Translations under genes and position numbers: made by a program
Notes under the pieces: model-generated
What the model was told of the DNA's origin: nothing
Database searches by the model: none
Seen by the model: only the letters and a program-made list of their open reading frames with translations
Shown here: one piece after another, positions 9,509 to 18,649 of the stretch
Position numbering within the stretch: the first letter of the stretch is position 1
Layout: every line of letters begins with the position of its first letter
Assembly: GCF_003610555.1 (NCBI RefSeq)
Contig: NZ_RAPQ01000009.1
Span: forward strand, 620,001 to 684,000
DNA from: Marinifilum flexuosum
GTDB taxonomy: Bacteria; Bacteroidota; Bacteroidia; Bacteroidales; Marinifilaceae
Direction: 5' to 3'
DNA length: 64,000 nt

Positions 9509-11071
9509 ATGGCCAAGGCCTCACCGCATATACTCGTTGTAGATGACGATGTTGTTGTGCTTAAGTTTATAGAGTTTACACTAAAAGGCTTAAGCTACAA
9601 AACAACATTGGCAAAGAATGGTATTGAGGCCATTGATAAAGCAAAAACTGAGCATTTTGATTTAATAATTTCGGATCTTTACATGCCTCTTATGGATGGT
9701 AATGAATTGGTGCGTCATTTTAGAAACACTCCCGAATATAAACACACTCCTTTCATATTTTTATCTGGTAACAACGAAGAAGAAACCTGGATAAAAAACC
9801 TAAATGATGGTGCTGATGATTTTATAACAAAACCAATCAAGCAAAAGGTATTTGTCTCAAAAATTAATTCTCACTTAAAAAAGGCATTTCTCAGAAAGGA
9901 AATCATTGCAGGAAAAGAAAAGTCAGACATTAGCTACGAAAAAGGTACAATAATTTATTGTGCCAACAGAACCAGACCTTTTCCAATCCCACGTAAACTT
10001 GTAAAAACCAACATCAAGGTTGTTTATACTGATTCCGATTTTTTTATGGCTCTCCAAGGAACAAATAATTGGGGAATAATTATCGACGATGCCGCTACTT
10101 GGGCTATGTCCATACTCGATAAAATTGTTGAAATCACATCGGCTCATGTACCTTTAAGTTTACTCATTTCAGATCCGAAAGATTCTGCAAAGATGGATGA
10201 GTTTTTAAAGTTAAAAATCAGCACCTTTTTGTACAAAAACCTGGATACCAAACTAATTGTCCATCAAATCAATTCGAATATCCAGAGAGAGCACGAACTT
10301 AAGAACAAATATCTTAATGCTTTAAATACGGCAGCCAAAAGATCGCCCATCCGATTTGAAAACGAATTTTCTGATCAATTAAATGATTTTCAAATCCGCA
10401 TATTACATGAACCATACGACAAATTACCGGGTGGCGATTATTATGAAATCATTAATGTGGATGAACACCGTAAGATTTTTGTATTAGGTGATGTAATGGG
10501 AAAGAAATGGGACGCCTGGTTCTTTGTTCCCGCATATATTGCATATATCAGGAGTACAATTAACTTCTTCCTGAACCGTCAGGAATTTGATTTTGTAGAG
10601 TCGCCAGGAAAATTTCTGGATATCATCAATCAATACATATTTAAAGACATGCAACTTACCGAGGTGTTCACTACTTTAAGTGTAATCTCTATTTGCACCA
10701 AGCAAAACAAAATTAGTGTTGCTTCAGCTGGTGCTTTGCGTCCGTATTACTACAACAAATCGGAGGATACCATGTCGCAATTAAACATTGTAGGAACATT
10801 ATTAGGCGTTATAAAAACAACCAAATATCAAAGTTTGGTTCATGATTTTAACAAAGGAGATAAGGTTTTATTCTACACCGATGGTTATACCGAAGCGGTT
10901 AACGACAAAAACAATGAAATGATTGGAGATGATGCTTTATTCCAATCATTAAATAAGTTTAAACTTGATAGCGAACTACAACCTCAAAGCATAGAAGAAG
11001 AACTCATAAAAACTTACAATGTCTCTAAATTCGACGACGACCGCACGCTTCTTTTGGTTCAAAGAAATTAA
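9509..11071 (+). CDS. Response regulator with SpoIIE/PP2C phosphatase output
   Basis: A 520-residue protein. Residues 1-125 are a receiver with VVDDD (10-14), phosphoacceptor D56 in LIISDLYMP and K108 in DFITKPI. Residues about 140-290 look like a second, degenerate receiver-like domain without an obvious acceptor. Residues about 300-518 are a SpoIIE/PP2C domain: GGDYYEI, FVLGDVMGK, VASAGALRPYYY, LFYTDGYTEAVND and DDRTLLLVQ. The likely substrate is the STAS protein encoded 9 bp upstream. The stop codon lies inside the left arm of the inverted-repeat element at 11069-11336. Confidence 0.9.
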   Translation: MAKASPHILVVDDDVVVLKFIEFTLKGLSYKTTLAKNGIEAIDKAKTEHFDLIISDLYMPLMDGNELVRHFRNTPEYKHTPFIFLSGNNEEETWIKNLNDGADDFITKPIKQKVFVSKINSHLKKAFLRKEIIAGKEKSDISYEKGTIIYCANRTRPFPIPRKLVKTNIKVVYTDSDFFMALQGTNNWGIIIDDAATWAMSILDKIVEITSAHVPLSLLISDPKDSAKMDEFLKLKISTFLYKNLDTKLIVHQINSNIQREHELKNKYLNALNTAAKRSPIRFENEFSDQLNDFQIRILHEPYDKLPGGDYYEIINVDEHRKIFVLGDVMGKKWDAWFFVPAYIAYIRSTINFFLNRQEFDFVESPGKFLDIINQYIFKDMQLTEVFTTLSVISICTKQNKISVASAGALRPYYYNKSEDTMSQLNIVGTLLGVIKTTKYQSLVHDFNKGDKVLFYTDGYTEAVNDKNNEMIGDDALFQSLNKFKLDSELQPQSIEEELIKTYNVSKFDDDRTLLLVQRN

Positions 11072-11336
11072 CCTGAGTTCAATTTAAAATATTGTCACAG
11101 TTTACACTGGTTTTGAGTAGAAATATTCTCAAATTTCCGAAGGAATATCGGGATATTTCGAGGTGATTTGAGGAAATTTATGCCAAAAGCAGGTAAATTC
11201 TTTGAAAAAATCATCTTCATCCAATCTTTACTTTAAAAACTCTTCAAAATATCCCGATATTCTTTCAGATTTTTTAAAACAAATCTTGAATAAATTTGAT
11301 TTTCTGTGTCGGATATTTTAAATCGAACTCAGGTTA
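11069..11336. repeat. 268-bp symmetrical inverted-repeat element (MITE-like)
   Basis: The outer 24-bp arms start TAACCTGAGTTC and end GAACTCAGGTTA, with one mismatch. A second perfect 16-bp pair, GAATATCGGGATATTT (11143-11158) and its complement (11247-11262), lies exactly 74 bp in from each end. Sequences between are only loosely complementary. There is no ORF inside. A clear target-site duplication was not seen. The left arm begins at the stop codon of the phosphatase gene, so transcripts would fold into a long hairpin. I infer a non-autonomous mobile element or a large terminator-like structure. Confidence 0.7.
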
Positions 11337-11408
11337 TTAGTTTTTTCTTATCCAAAATTCGAGTTTTTTTTAGCACATTTGCCCTAAATATCAAAAAAAC
11401 GGATTAAA

Positions 11409-11720
11409 ATGAATGAAGTAGTTGGCTGGGTTGGAAGCTTATTATTTGCCATTTGTGCTTTGCCACAGGTAATACACACTTTTAAAACCAGAAAAACAGA
11501 TGATGTAAGCGAAATATTTCTTTGGCTTTGGTTTTGGGGTGAGGTATTTACATTTACCTACATTTTAGTGGATGATATTGCCAGTAAAAATTACCACATC
11601 CCCCTCTATTTTAATTATTTATTCAATCTGGTACTTTTATTTTACTTGATATATGCCAAATATACATACAACAGTAAACCTACTGGCTTGGCATTACTCT
11701 TTCAAAAAATAAGAAAATAA
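11409..11720 (+). CDS. PQ-loop / SemiSWEET-like membrane protein
   Basis: A 103-residue protein with three hydrophobic helices. Helix 1 contains the PQ motif in CALPQVIHTFKTRKTDDVSE, where the PQ plus following charged turn is diagnostic of PQ-loop repeats. Single three-helix units dimerise in SemiSWEET transporters. Substrate unknown. It sits alone between the inverted-repeat element and the first 21-bp array. The promoter region has CACATTTG, one base off the TAnnTTTG consensus. Confidence 0.8.
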   Translation: MNEVVGWVGSLLFAICALPQVIHTFKTRKTDDVSEIFLWLWFWGEVFTFTYILVDDIASKNYHIPLYFNYLFNLVLLFYLIYAKYTYNSKPTGLALLFQKIRK

Positions 11721-11784
11721 TACTTTGGATTAGTGTACATCTCAAATAGTAGGACTATTTACAATGCTTTTATATTACTTCTGG

Positions 11785-12099
11785 TTACTTACCCATTCCT
11801 TATGGATATAAAAGCATTCATTTCTCCTACTTTCTCATTCATTCTTCTTACTTTCCCACTCATTCTTTCTACTTACACATTACTTCTTCTTACATTTTCG
11901 TTCATTCCTTCTACTTTCACAGCACTTACTGTTGCATATCGATTCCTTTTTGTTTTTATATCGGTCGTTTCATCGACATAAACATTCCCATTGCTTACTT
12001 ACACATTACTTCTTTCTACTTTCTCGTTCCTTCTTCTTACTTACACATTCCCTTTTGCAACTATCCGATTACTTTTAGCTACTTATAAATATCTATGCC
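11785..12099. repeat. Array A: 15 degenerate tandem units of exactly 21 bp
   Basis: Reading from 11785 in steps of 21 gives 15 units with no slip. Many begin TTACTTAC or CTACTTTC and continue with CATTCATTC-like pyrimidine-rich sequence, e.g. units at 11827, 11848, 11869, 11995, 12016 and 12037. Alternate units tend to start T and C in turn, hinting at a 42-bp higher order. Three central units (11932-11994) are strongly diverged but keep the phase. The array fills the space between the 3' ends of two convergent genes. Confidence 0.8.
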
Positions 12100-12134
12100 A
12101 AAACCCCTCACACCAATCGCCAACATTAAAGAAC

Positions 12135-12683
12135 TTATTGCTCTATAGACTCTATCAAGTTTAGATCCTTTTTAAGTTTATCTTTTTGCTCCGCAGACAA
12201 CGCCTCATTATTAACATACTGCAGAATTAACTCTTTTAAATAATGATCCTTGATATCAAATAGAAAGCCATAATCTTGTCCACCGGCATATCCATATTCT
12301 TCAAACTCCTGCTTCACAGAATTTCTAACATGCTTGATGTATTGTTCAGCATTCATTTGAATTTTTCCTTTTTTACTATTTAAATCATCATCGAAATAGA
12401 AAATAGAATCAATAATATTTAAATACATTATTGGATCAATACAATAGGTTCGATATTGATCGGCATTCCAACTTGGCTGTTCATTAATTGTGGTGTAAAG
12501 ATTATTTGCAATTCGAATATTAATATTGGCATGTTTTTCATACTCTATGATCATAGAATCTAAATCACTATGCGATAACAAACTTATCTGACTACTTTGC
12601 ACCTGATCACGTTTAAGTTTATTGTTTTTGCAGGCAACTAGTAAAACTATTACACTACAATACATCCATTTATAAGATTTCAT
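12135..12683 (-). CDS. Lipoprotein of unknown function
   Basis: A 182-residue protein with a lipoprotein signal peptide: hydrophobic stretch then LLVAC with the lipidated cysteine at C18. The mature part is charged and mostly helical, with no motif I recognise. It stands alone between array A and the citC terminator. Confidence 0.7.
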   Translation of the reverse strand: MKSYKWMYCSVIVLLVACKNNKLKRDQVQSSQISLLSHSDLDSMIIEYEKHANINIRIANNLYTTINEQPSWNADQYRTYCIDPIMYLNIIDSIFYFDDDLNSKKGKIQMNAEQYIKHVRNSVKQEFEEYGYAGGQDYGFLFDIKDHYLKELILQYVNNEALSAEQKDKLKKDLNLIESIEQ

Positions 12684-12743
12684 TTAGTTTGATTATTATT
12701 CTGAAAATAAGAATGTTTGATGTAATATAAATATTCTGCACAT

Positions 12744-12777
12744 AAAAAAAGCCTGGTATTTTAAATAATACCAAGCT
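12744..12777 (-). terminator. Terminator of the citrate lyase operon
   Basis: Minus-strand stem AAGCTTGGTATT/AATACCAGGCTT (one bulge) followed by seven T, about 35 bp beyond the citC stop. Confidence 0.85.
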
Positions 12778-12811
12778 TCCATATTTTTAATACTCTCTAA
12801 AAGAGCTCTTA

Positions 12812-13885
12812 TTAATGCCTTGAGATTGTATTTTTAATTTTTGTTCTTACTTCTAATGACTCATCGGAAAGCAAGAAGTTTTTTGTAGAATCAGGAAGGA
12901 ATTCCAGAACATCCTCCAATCTATCTTCTCGTATTGCCTGTCTAACTTTCGAAGCTGAAATATAATTATCATCTCCTCCGCAAGTAATTCTTGGTATTTC
13001 CAATAAATCAACACCGTTGGTCGGAAGGTATTTTATCATCGCTTCGTTGTAAGCTGCAGTTACCGGAGAGTACATCTCGGTTCCTACATAACGCTTGTTG
13101 ATATTCAAAACCGGAACAATATAACTTAAGAAAGTAATTACATCCAACTCGGCTTGTTTTGCAGAAATATCACATTCTTTTTCTTGTTTTAAGAAATAAC
13201 ATGGAAAAATGGTTCCAGAAACCACGTAATTCCCACCTTTTACCATCACAAGATTATCTACATGTCCTAATTCTTCCTTTATTAACCTCCATCTAATATC
13301 GAAAGTAAAAGAAGATCGATCTTCCTCAACAACAAAAAGATAGACCAATCTATTCTCTTTGCATGCTTTCTCGATTAAATACTTGTGTCCATTGGTAAAA
13401 GGATTACAGTTCACAACAACAGCTGCAATATCGCCAACGCTCACATCCTTTTTTACCGAACGCAAATAATCCTGGTAAGTTTTGATGTTTTCGTAACCAA
13501 ATTCTAAAACAGAAAACAATGGTTCTGCAGTTGCAATCTCAGTAAAACCAAGTCCTTTAAAAACCTCAAGGTTTCTAGGCTTTGTGTATACAAAAATATG
13601 CTTGTGTTCTTGAATTACAATATCGATAAGATGAGTTACAATTTGTGCAAAAGCAGCTCCTTCTCTAAATTTTGGCGCTACAGCAACATACTTTAAAACT
13701 CTCCCCTTATACGATCCTGTTCCAATAACCTCATCGTTTAGATTATACAAAATCATAGTATAATCAACATCATGCTTATTGAAATCAAATCCCAATGGTT
13801 CCAAAAACTCAGAAACCAGTTTTATATCGAAGGGGTTCCTCAGATCCAAAGATTCTTCTCTGTAATCAGTATTTTCAACTCCCAT
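12812..13885 (-). CDS. citC: [Citrate (pro-3S)-lyase] ligase
   Basis: A 357-residue protein with the two CitC domains: an N-terminal GNAT-like acetyltransferase domain (about 40-130) and a C-terminal nucleotidyltransferase domain with the adenylylation motif NPFTNGH at 161-167 and ISASKVRQAIRE near residue 325. It acetylates the prosthetic group thiol of the citrate lyase acyl carrier protein using ATP and acetate, activating the enzyme. It is the last gene of the operon, 176 bp after citXG. Confidence 0.93.
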   Translation of the reverse strand: MGVENTDYREESLDLRNPFDIKLVSEFLEPLGFDFNKHDVDYTMILYNLNDEVIGTGSYKGRVLKYVAVAPKFREGAAFAQIVTHLIDIVIQEHKHIFVYTKPRNLEVFKGLGFTEIATAEPLFSVLEFGYENIKTYQDYLRSVKKDVSVGDIAAVVVNCNPFTNGHKYLIEKACKENRLVYLFVVEEDRSSFTFDIRWRLIKEELGHVDNLVMVKGGNYVVSGTIFPCYFLKQEKECDISAKQAELDVITFLSYIVPVLNINKRYVGTEMYSPVTAAYNEAMIKYLPTNGVDLLEIPRITCGGDDNYISASKVRQAIREDRLEDVLEFLPDSTKNFLLSDESLEVRTKIKNTISRH

Positions 13886-14061
13886 ATTTTCCGTTAGTTT
13901 AGTTTTGTTAGGTGTGTGTGATAGTTTTTAAATCAACAGTCAATATTATTGGATTTTGTCAAATATCAATGCTTTTATAATATGTTTCAGAGATATAAGA
14001 AGAATCCAAAATCATGATATATGTTATTTGTTTTATCTGAATGTTTTGTTATAAATGAAAA

Positions 14062-15453
14062 TTAGGCATGTTGTTTATTTGCGGTAAAGATAAAATATGA
14101 AACCGCTAACAAATCAGCCGAACCTCCCGGAGATATGTGATTCTTTTCACAGTAATGAATTAAATCCTTGTATAAAATTTCGAATTTTTCATTCTCGAAA
14201 TTCAAAAATGCTTCGTTGGCTTTTTGCTTTAATCCATCTAATACCTCAACACCTTTTCGATACAGAATATTACTATCGTCGTTATTGGCAATCAAAGACA
14301 ACAAGGCGTGGGTTAAAGATTTGTGCAGGATTTTATCATCGGTGCGCTTCTTGTTCTGCAAATGGTATTCCAAAACCGGAATTGCATGCTGAAATACACT
14401 TGGTAAACCAGCCTGTATTTCACCACGAATGCCTTGTCCTTTATTTCCATATTTCTCGAAACAAACTTCACCATGCGTTAGGCTCCCATTATACAATTTC
14501 CTGCCCAACTCTCGCTCTACCAAATTTCCATTTAAATCTTTAATCAGATCAACAAAAGCTTGATAGGAAAAACTTCTTTTTGCGATTAGATACGCACTCA
14601 CAAACAGAGAAAATCCCAATAAAAAAATTGCTCCTTTGTGTGTATTTATTCCATTGGTTTCACGAAACATATCTTCCTCCATGAGCAAACCAATTCGGCG
14701 CAATTCAGGAAGAGCTTTTTTTAAATCATCATTTGTATAGGAAAAACCATATTCAGCAATCTCCTTAAAGTAAACCGACAATACCGATGCGGAATCAATA
14801 AAGGTAGAAAAGTCCATATCGTCATGCGAACCATTGGAATTCCGATCCACCAAACCTGGTTTAGGTGACAATGCCACTTCGTGCAATAAAGATTTCAAAG
14901 CATTCGATGCTAATTTTTTGCAAACCTCATCTTTCCTTATCTCGGATAGATATTGATCGATATCATCATTAATCTTCTGACGAATATCAGCATAAGAATG
15001 ACTCTGCTCTCGCATACATACCAAAGCAGGCTTTTCATTGCAGTAATAACACAACTTTGCCTTACCCGAAGATACCGGGCCTCCTTCAGCATTGGTTATG
15101 TCCACATCCAGCAAACGACCCAAAGAATGTGTTTCCTCGAACTTTTCAGTGATTTGTTTTATTTCATCAATTGAATAGGTATTTTCAAGAAGAGGAACCA
15201 AGTAGAAATCGCCAGCTGCATCAACAGCACAGTACTCTTGCTTTGAATCAATCAATACCCTATGCGATAACAGATGTCGCTTTAGTTCTGTCAACACCTG
15301 CCTAAAACAAGAATGAATTCTATCATCAGACTTTGGAAACCCTGGAATATTCATGTTCAAGCTTAAAGATGCCTGTCCAGACTCTGAAATTCCTTTTCGC
15401 AAAACAGATCTTTGATCCCTTGCCTTTAATATTTTCCCTAACACATCACTCAT
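14062..15453 (-). CDS. citXG: CitX-CitG fusion: prosthetic-group transferase and synthase
   Basis: A 463-residue fusion. Residues 1 to about 175 match CitX (apo-citrate lyase phosphoribosyl-dephospho-CoA transferase), with the signature SLSLNMNIPGFPKSD. Residues about 185-463 match CitG (triphosphoribosyl-dephospho-CoA synthase), with EVALSPKPGLVDRNSNGSH and DMDFSTFIDSA. CitG makes the precursor of the prosthetic group from dephospho-CoA and ATP, and CitX loads it on CitD. The fused form is known from some enterobacteria and Bacteroidota. It lies between citF and citC in the operon. Confidence 0.92.
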   Translation of the reverse strand: MSDVLGKILKARDQRSVLRKGISESGQASLSLNMNIPGFPKSDDRIHSCFRQVLTELKRHLLSHRVLIDSKQEYCAVDAAGDFYLVPLLENTYSIDEIKQITEKFEETHSLGRLLDVDITNAEGGPVSSGKAKLCYYCNEKPALVCMREQSHSYADIRQKINDDIDQYLSEIRKDEVCKKLASNALKSLLHEVALSPKPGLVDRNSNGSHDDMDFSTFIDSASVLSVYFKEIAEYGFSYTNDDLKKALPELRRIGLLMEEDMFRETNGINTHKGAIFLLGFSLFVSAYLIAKRSFSYQAFVDLIKDLNGNLVERELGRKLYNGSLTHGEVCFEKYGNKGQGIRGEIQAGLPSVFQHAIPVLEYHLQNKKRTDDKILHKSLTHALLSLIANNDDSNILYRKGVEVLDGLKQKANEAFLNFENEKFEILYKDLIHYCEKNHISPGGSADLLAVSYFIFTANKQHA

Positions 15454-15484
15454 TCCTGTAAATCTCTCTATATCTTATAAAATT

Positions 15485-15516
15485 ACACCCTAAAAGTAAA
15501 ATTACAATTAGGGTGT
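15485..15516 (-). promoter_or_regulatory. Intra-operon hairpin between citF and citXG
   Basis: A perfect stem ACACCCTAA/TTAGGGTGT with a 14-base loop. On the minus strand it is followed by AATTTTATAAG rather than a clean T run, so it is a weak attenuator or an RNA processing/stability hairpin. It would lower expression of the accessory genes relative to the structural subunits (inference). Confidence 0.5.
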
Positions 15517-15540
15517 ACTTTTCTTTATATCAACTATCTG

Positions 15541-17100
15541 TTAAGATAGATTTTCAACATTACGAATTACGTCAATAATGGTACCATCGCGATATTCAAC
15601 CAAGGCAACAATTTTTTCGCCCAATTGTTTTTCCGCCGGAACACCAGTCATTGTATCAACTTCTTTCTTCAAATCATTAATATCGACAACTTTTACACCT
15701 GCTTTCTTCAATGCAGCTGCAAGATTTGGCTTAGAAGGATTTACACAAACTCCACGTTCTGTAACAATCACATCAACACTTTCACCCGGAGTAACAATTG
15801 TATGAACACGATCTTTCACGATTGGCAAACGACCACGGAAAGAAGGACAAACAATCACACTTAGGTTAGCACCTGAAGCTGTATCAGAGTGACCTCCTGA
15901 AGCTCCACGAATCTCACCCGATGAACCAGTGATTACATTTACATTAAAATCAACATCTACTTCCAAAGCACCTAGCACAACGACATCCAATTTGTTGGTC
16001 ATTGCTCCACAGTTATTTGGATTTGCATATTGATCACAAGTAATTTCGATATGCTGTGGATTATTCAATACAGAAGTACTTACTGCAGCATCGAAAGACT
16101 GCACATCAAAAATTGCCTGGAACAATCCTTCGTTAAGCATGTCAACACCGTAAGAAGTAACACCACCAATCATGAAACTACCTTTAATGTCTTTGCGTTT
16201 CATATCCTCGCGAAGGAATTTAGCTACAGCCAAAGAAGCACCACCCGCTCCTACCTGGAACGACATACCATCTTTGAACAAGCCAGAATGCTCGATAACT
16301 GTTGCAGCAATACGAGCAATACGTAAATCCATTGGAGATTTTGTGATACGAGTAGTACCTGATGCAATCTTGGTAGCATCACCAATGCTGTCAACCTTTA
16401 CAATATGATCAACAAAATGCTGACGAATTGAACCTGGAACACATGGATAATCTACAAGGTTATCTGTTACAATAATTACATTTTTAGAGTAACGAGCATC
16501 AATATCAGCGTATCCCATAGAGCCAAAAGCAGATGGTCCGTGAGCTCCGGTAGCATTACCTTCCTCATCGGCAGCAGAAGCAGCCAAAACAGACAAATCT
16601 GGTTTGATACGTCCGGTCAAGATATCTCTAACACGACCACCATGAGAGTGAATAATTGCAGGATGCTTTAATTTACCCATTGAGATAATTTCACCCAAAC
16701 GACCACGAATACCTGAAGAGAAAATTCTGGTAATCATTCCTTTCTCAACATATGGAACCAACCCATCGTGTGCAGATGTTAATGAAGAAGAAGCCAAAGT
16801 AATGTCTTTGATTCCCATTTCATCTAAAATTTCGATTGTTTGCATCAAAACTCCATCTCCTCCACGAAGGTGGTGATGAAATGTAACAGTCATTCCATCG
16901 AAAGGATTACATTTTTGGATCGCTTCTTTTAAATCGCCACACAATTTTGAAGTATGAGCTTTTTTTGCTTTTAATGTTCGAACAATATTAGTTGATGGAA
17001 TCTCATCACCAATAATGCTTTCCCATACGCCCTGGAAAGGTTTTAACTCACCAAGACCTTCTATATATTCAGGAATTTCAACTCCTAATGCATTCTTCAT
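15541..17100 (-). CDS. citF: Citrate lyase alpha subunit (citrate CoA-transferase)
   Basis: A 519-residue CitF of normal length. It swaps the acetyl group on the acyl carrier protein for citrate, giving citryl-ACP. Recognisable family stretches are FDGMTVTFHHHLRGGDGVL, HSHGGRVRDI, GAHGPSAFGSMGYAD and GASGGHSDTASGANLS, plus a C-terminal VTERGVCVNP block. It lies 43 bp downstream of citE on the minus strand. Confidence 0.95.
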   Translation of the reverse strand: MKNALGVEIPEYIEGLGELKPFQGVWESIIGDEIPSTNIVRTLKAKKAHTSKLCGDLKEAIQKCNPFDGMTVTFHHHLRGGDGVLMQTIEILDEMGIKDITLASSSLTSAHDGLVPYVEKGMITRIFSSGIRGRLGEIISMGKLKHPAIIHSHGGRVRDILTGRIKPDLSVLAASAADEEGNATGAHGPSAFGSMGYADIDARYSKNVIIVTDNLVDYPCVPGSIRQHFVDHIVKVDSIGDATKIASGTTRITKSPMDLRIARIAATVIEHSGLFKDGMSFQVGAGGASLAVAKFLREDMKRKDIKGSFMIGGVTSYGVDMLNEGLFQAIFDVQSFDAAVSTSVLNNPQHIEITCDQYANPNNCGAMTNKLDVVVLGALEVDVDFNVNVITGSSGEIRGASGGHSDTASGANLSVIVCPSFRGRLPIVKDRVHTIVTPGESVDVIVTERGVCVNPSKPNLAAALKKAGVKVVDINDLKKEVDTMTGVPAEKQLGEKIVALVEYRDGTIIDVIRNVENLS

Positions 17101-17143
17101 TTTGTTTCTTTATTAGTATCAATTTTGTAAACAGGAATAACTG

Positions 17144-18043
17144 TTAACTTGCAACCGACTCTTCGATTTCTTTTAAATCGATATTGGCATATTCAAGAAC
17201 GGTAATTGCTCTCTGAACAACAGGAGCATCTACCATTTTTCCGTCAATTGCAAATACTCCAATACCAGCGTTTTTATTTCGAATAAATTCTGAATAAACA
17301 CGGTAAGCTTTTCTTACCTCATTTTCGGTTGGGTTAAACACTTCGTGTACACCATCTACCTGACGAGGATTAATCAATGCTTTTCCAGCGAAACCAATCT
17401 TTTTAATGTACTCCGTTTCTTCACGAAGACCTTCCTCATCGTTAACATCAGCAAATACGGTATCCAAAACATCTAAACCATGTGCTTTACCTGCCATTAC
17501 AATACGCTTACGAGCATAATCAATACCTACTCCATCAGGAGTTTTTACGATACCCATATCCGCAGTTAAATCCTGACCTCCAATTGTAATTGCATCAATT
17601 CGTGGATCAGCACCTGCAATTTCGTATACATTTGCAACACCTTTAGCTGTTTCGATCATTACATGGATCGTCATGGTTGGCTTCTTAATTCCATGTTCTT
17701 TTTCGATTCTGCGAACCTCTTTCATGAAATCTTTCACATCCTGAACAGACTCAGTTTTTGGGAATCTGATATTATCAGGTTGCAATGGCACGATTTCTTC
17801 TAAGTCTGCCAATCCAAAAGGAGTATGCATGTTGTTTACACGCACGCAAACTTCTGTATCGTAAAATTCAACGGTTTGTAACATGTTACGAACCAAGATT
17901 CTTGCAGCATCTTTTTGGTTCAATGCCACGGCATCTTCCAAATCCAACAATACTGCATCACAACCATAAACTCCGGCTTGTTGAATCATTGCAGGATTAT
18001 TTCCCGGAATGTACAACATTGATCTTCTTTTCTTTCTAGCCAT
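17144..18043 (-). CDS. citE: Citrate lyase beta subunit (citryl-CoA/ACP lyase)
   Basis: A 299-residue HpcH/HpaI-fold lyase that cleaves citryl-ACP to oxaloacetate and acetyl-ACP. Visible motifs are RRSMLYIPGNNP at the start, LLDLEDAV (metal-binding Glu/Asp), RFPKTES, VMIETAKGV, ITIGGQDLTADM and ALINPRQVDGVH. Its ATG overlaps the citD stop by one base (TAATG), so translation is probably coupled. Confidence 0.95.
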   Translation of the reverse strand: MARKKRRSMLYIPGNNPAMIQQAGVYGCDAVLLDLEDAVALNQKDAARILVRNMLQTVEFYDTEVCVRVNNMHTPFGLADLEEIVPLQPDNIRFPKTESVQDVKDFMKEVRRIEKEHGIKKPTMTIHVMIETAKGVANVYEIAGADPRIDAITIGGQDLTADMGIVKTPDGVGIDYARKRIVMAGKAHGLDVLDTVFADVNDEEGLREETEYIKKIGFAGKALINPRQVDGVHEVFNPTENEVRKAYRVYSEFIRNKNAGIGVFAIDGKMVDAPVVQRAITVLEYANIDLKEIEESVAS

Positions 18044-18330
18044 TACATTGTACCCTCCTGAATACCTAAAGAACGTTTAACAGCAGCTTCAACTCTAGCC
18101 TTAATTGTTGGCGTTAGAGCTCCCTTATCTTTTGCAATCAGGTGTACATTCTGGATATCCAAATCATCCAAAACCTGATTAATTGTATTTTTGATATCAT
18201 CTTCGAACTGCAACATCACAGTAGATGAGATATCAATTTGGCGACCGGCTTCCTCTGATACAGGTTCGATCAAGACCATGATATCGCTTGATTCGAAAGT
18301 TCCGGCTTGCGCTTTAAACTTAGGTGTCAT
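18043..18330 (-). CDS. citD: Citrate lyase acyl carrier protein (gamma subunit)
   Basis: A 95-residue acyl carrier subunit, first gene of the operon. The prosthetic-group serine is S14 in AGTFESSDIMVLI, at the same position as in Klebsiella CitD. It carries the 2'-(5''-phosphoribosyl)-3'-dephospho-CoA thioester arm between CitF and CitE. Its stop overlaps the citE start. The upstream region is a 1-kb gene-free stretch. The nearest possible -7 element (minus strand AAAATTTG near 18375) is imperfect. Confidence 0.93.
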   Translation of the reverse strand: MTPKFKAQAGTFESSDIMVLIEPVSEEAGRQIDISSTVMLQFEDDIKNTINQVLDDLDIQNVHLIAKDKGALTPTIKARVEAAVKRSLGIQEGTM

Positions 18331-18649
18331 TGTTAATGATATTAGTTTAATTATTCCGTAAGAATTATAATAATTGATTTTGCAAATTTTAATGTCTTTC
18401 GATAGAAATCAAAGCACTTTTAAAGATTTTTGTAGTTAATTACCTACTGTTATAAAACACAATCAGGAAACGATTGCATATCAGCCTGTTATTAACAGCC
18501 TATTCTTTGTAAGTATTTACATTTCTTACTATTCGCATAATTAAACAGGTAATTATTTTTTCGATTAAACATGAAAAATCATTATTTATCCTTCATAAAT
18601 GTATGTTACTTATCAATTTAAGCTGGAAATATTATACATCCGAACAAAA

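Noticed and set aside
11069-11336. Complete insertion sequence
   Set aside because: Only 268 bp and no transposase frame; at most a non-autonomous derivative.
11733-11981. An 82-residue plus-strand hydrophobic open frame
   Set aside because: Covers array A; its seven-residue rhythm comes from the 21-bp repeat and it ends in mid-array. Not a gene.
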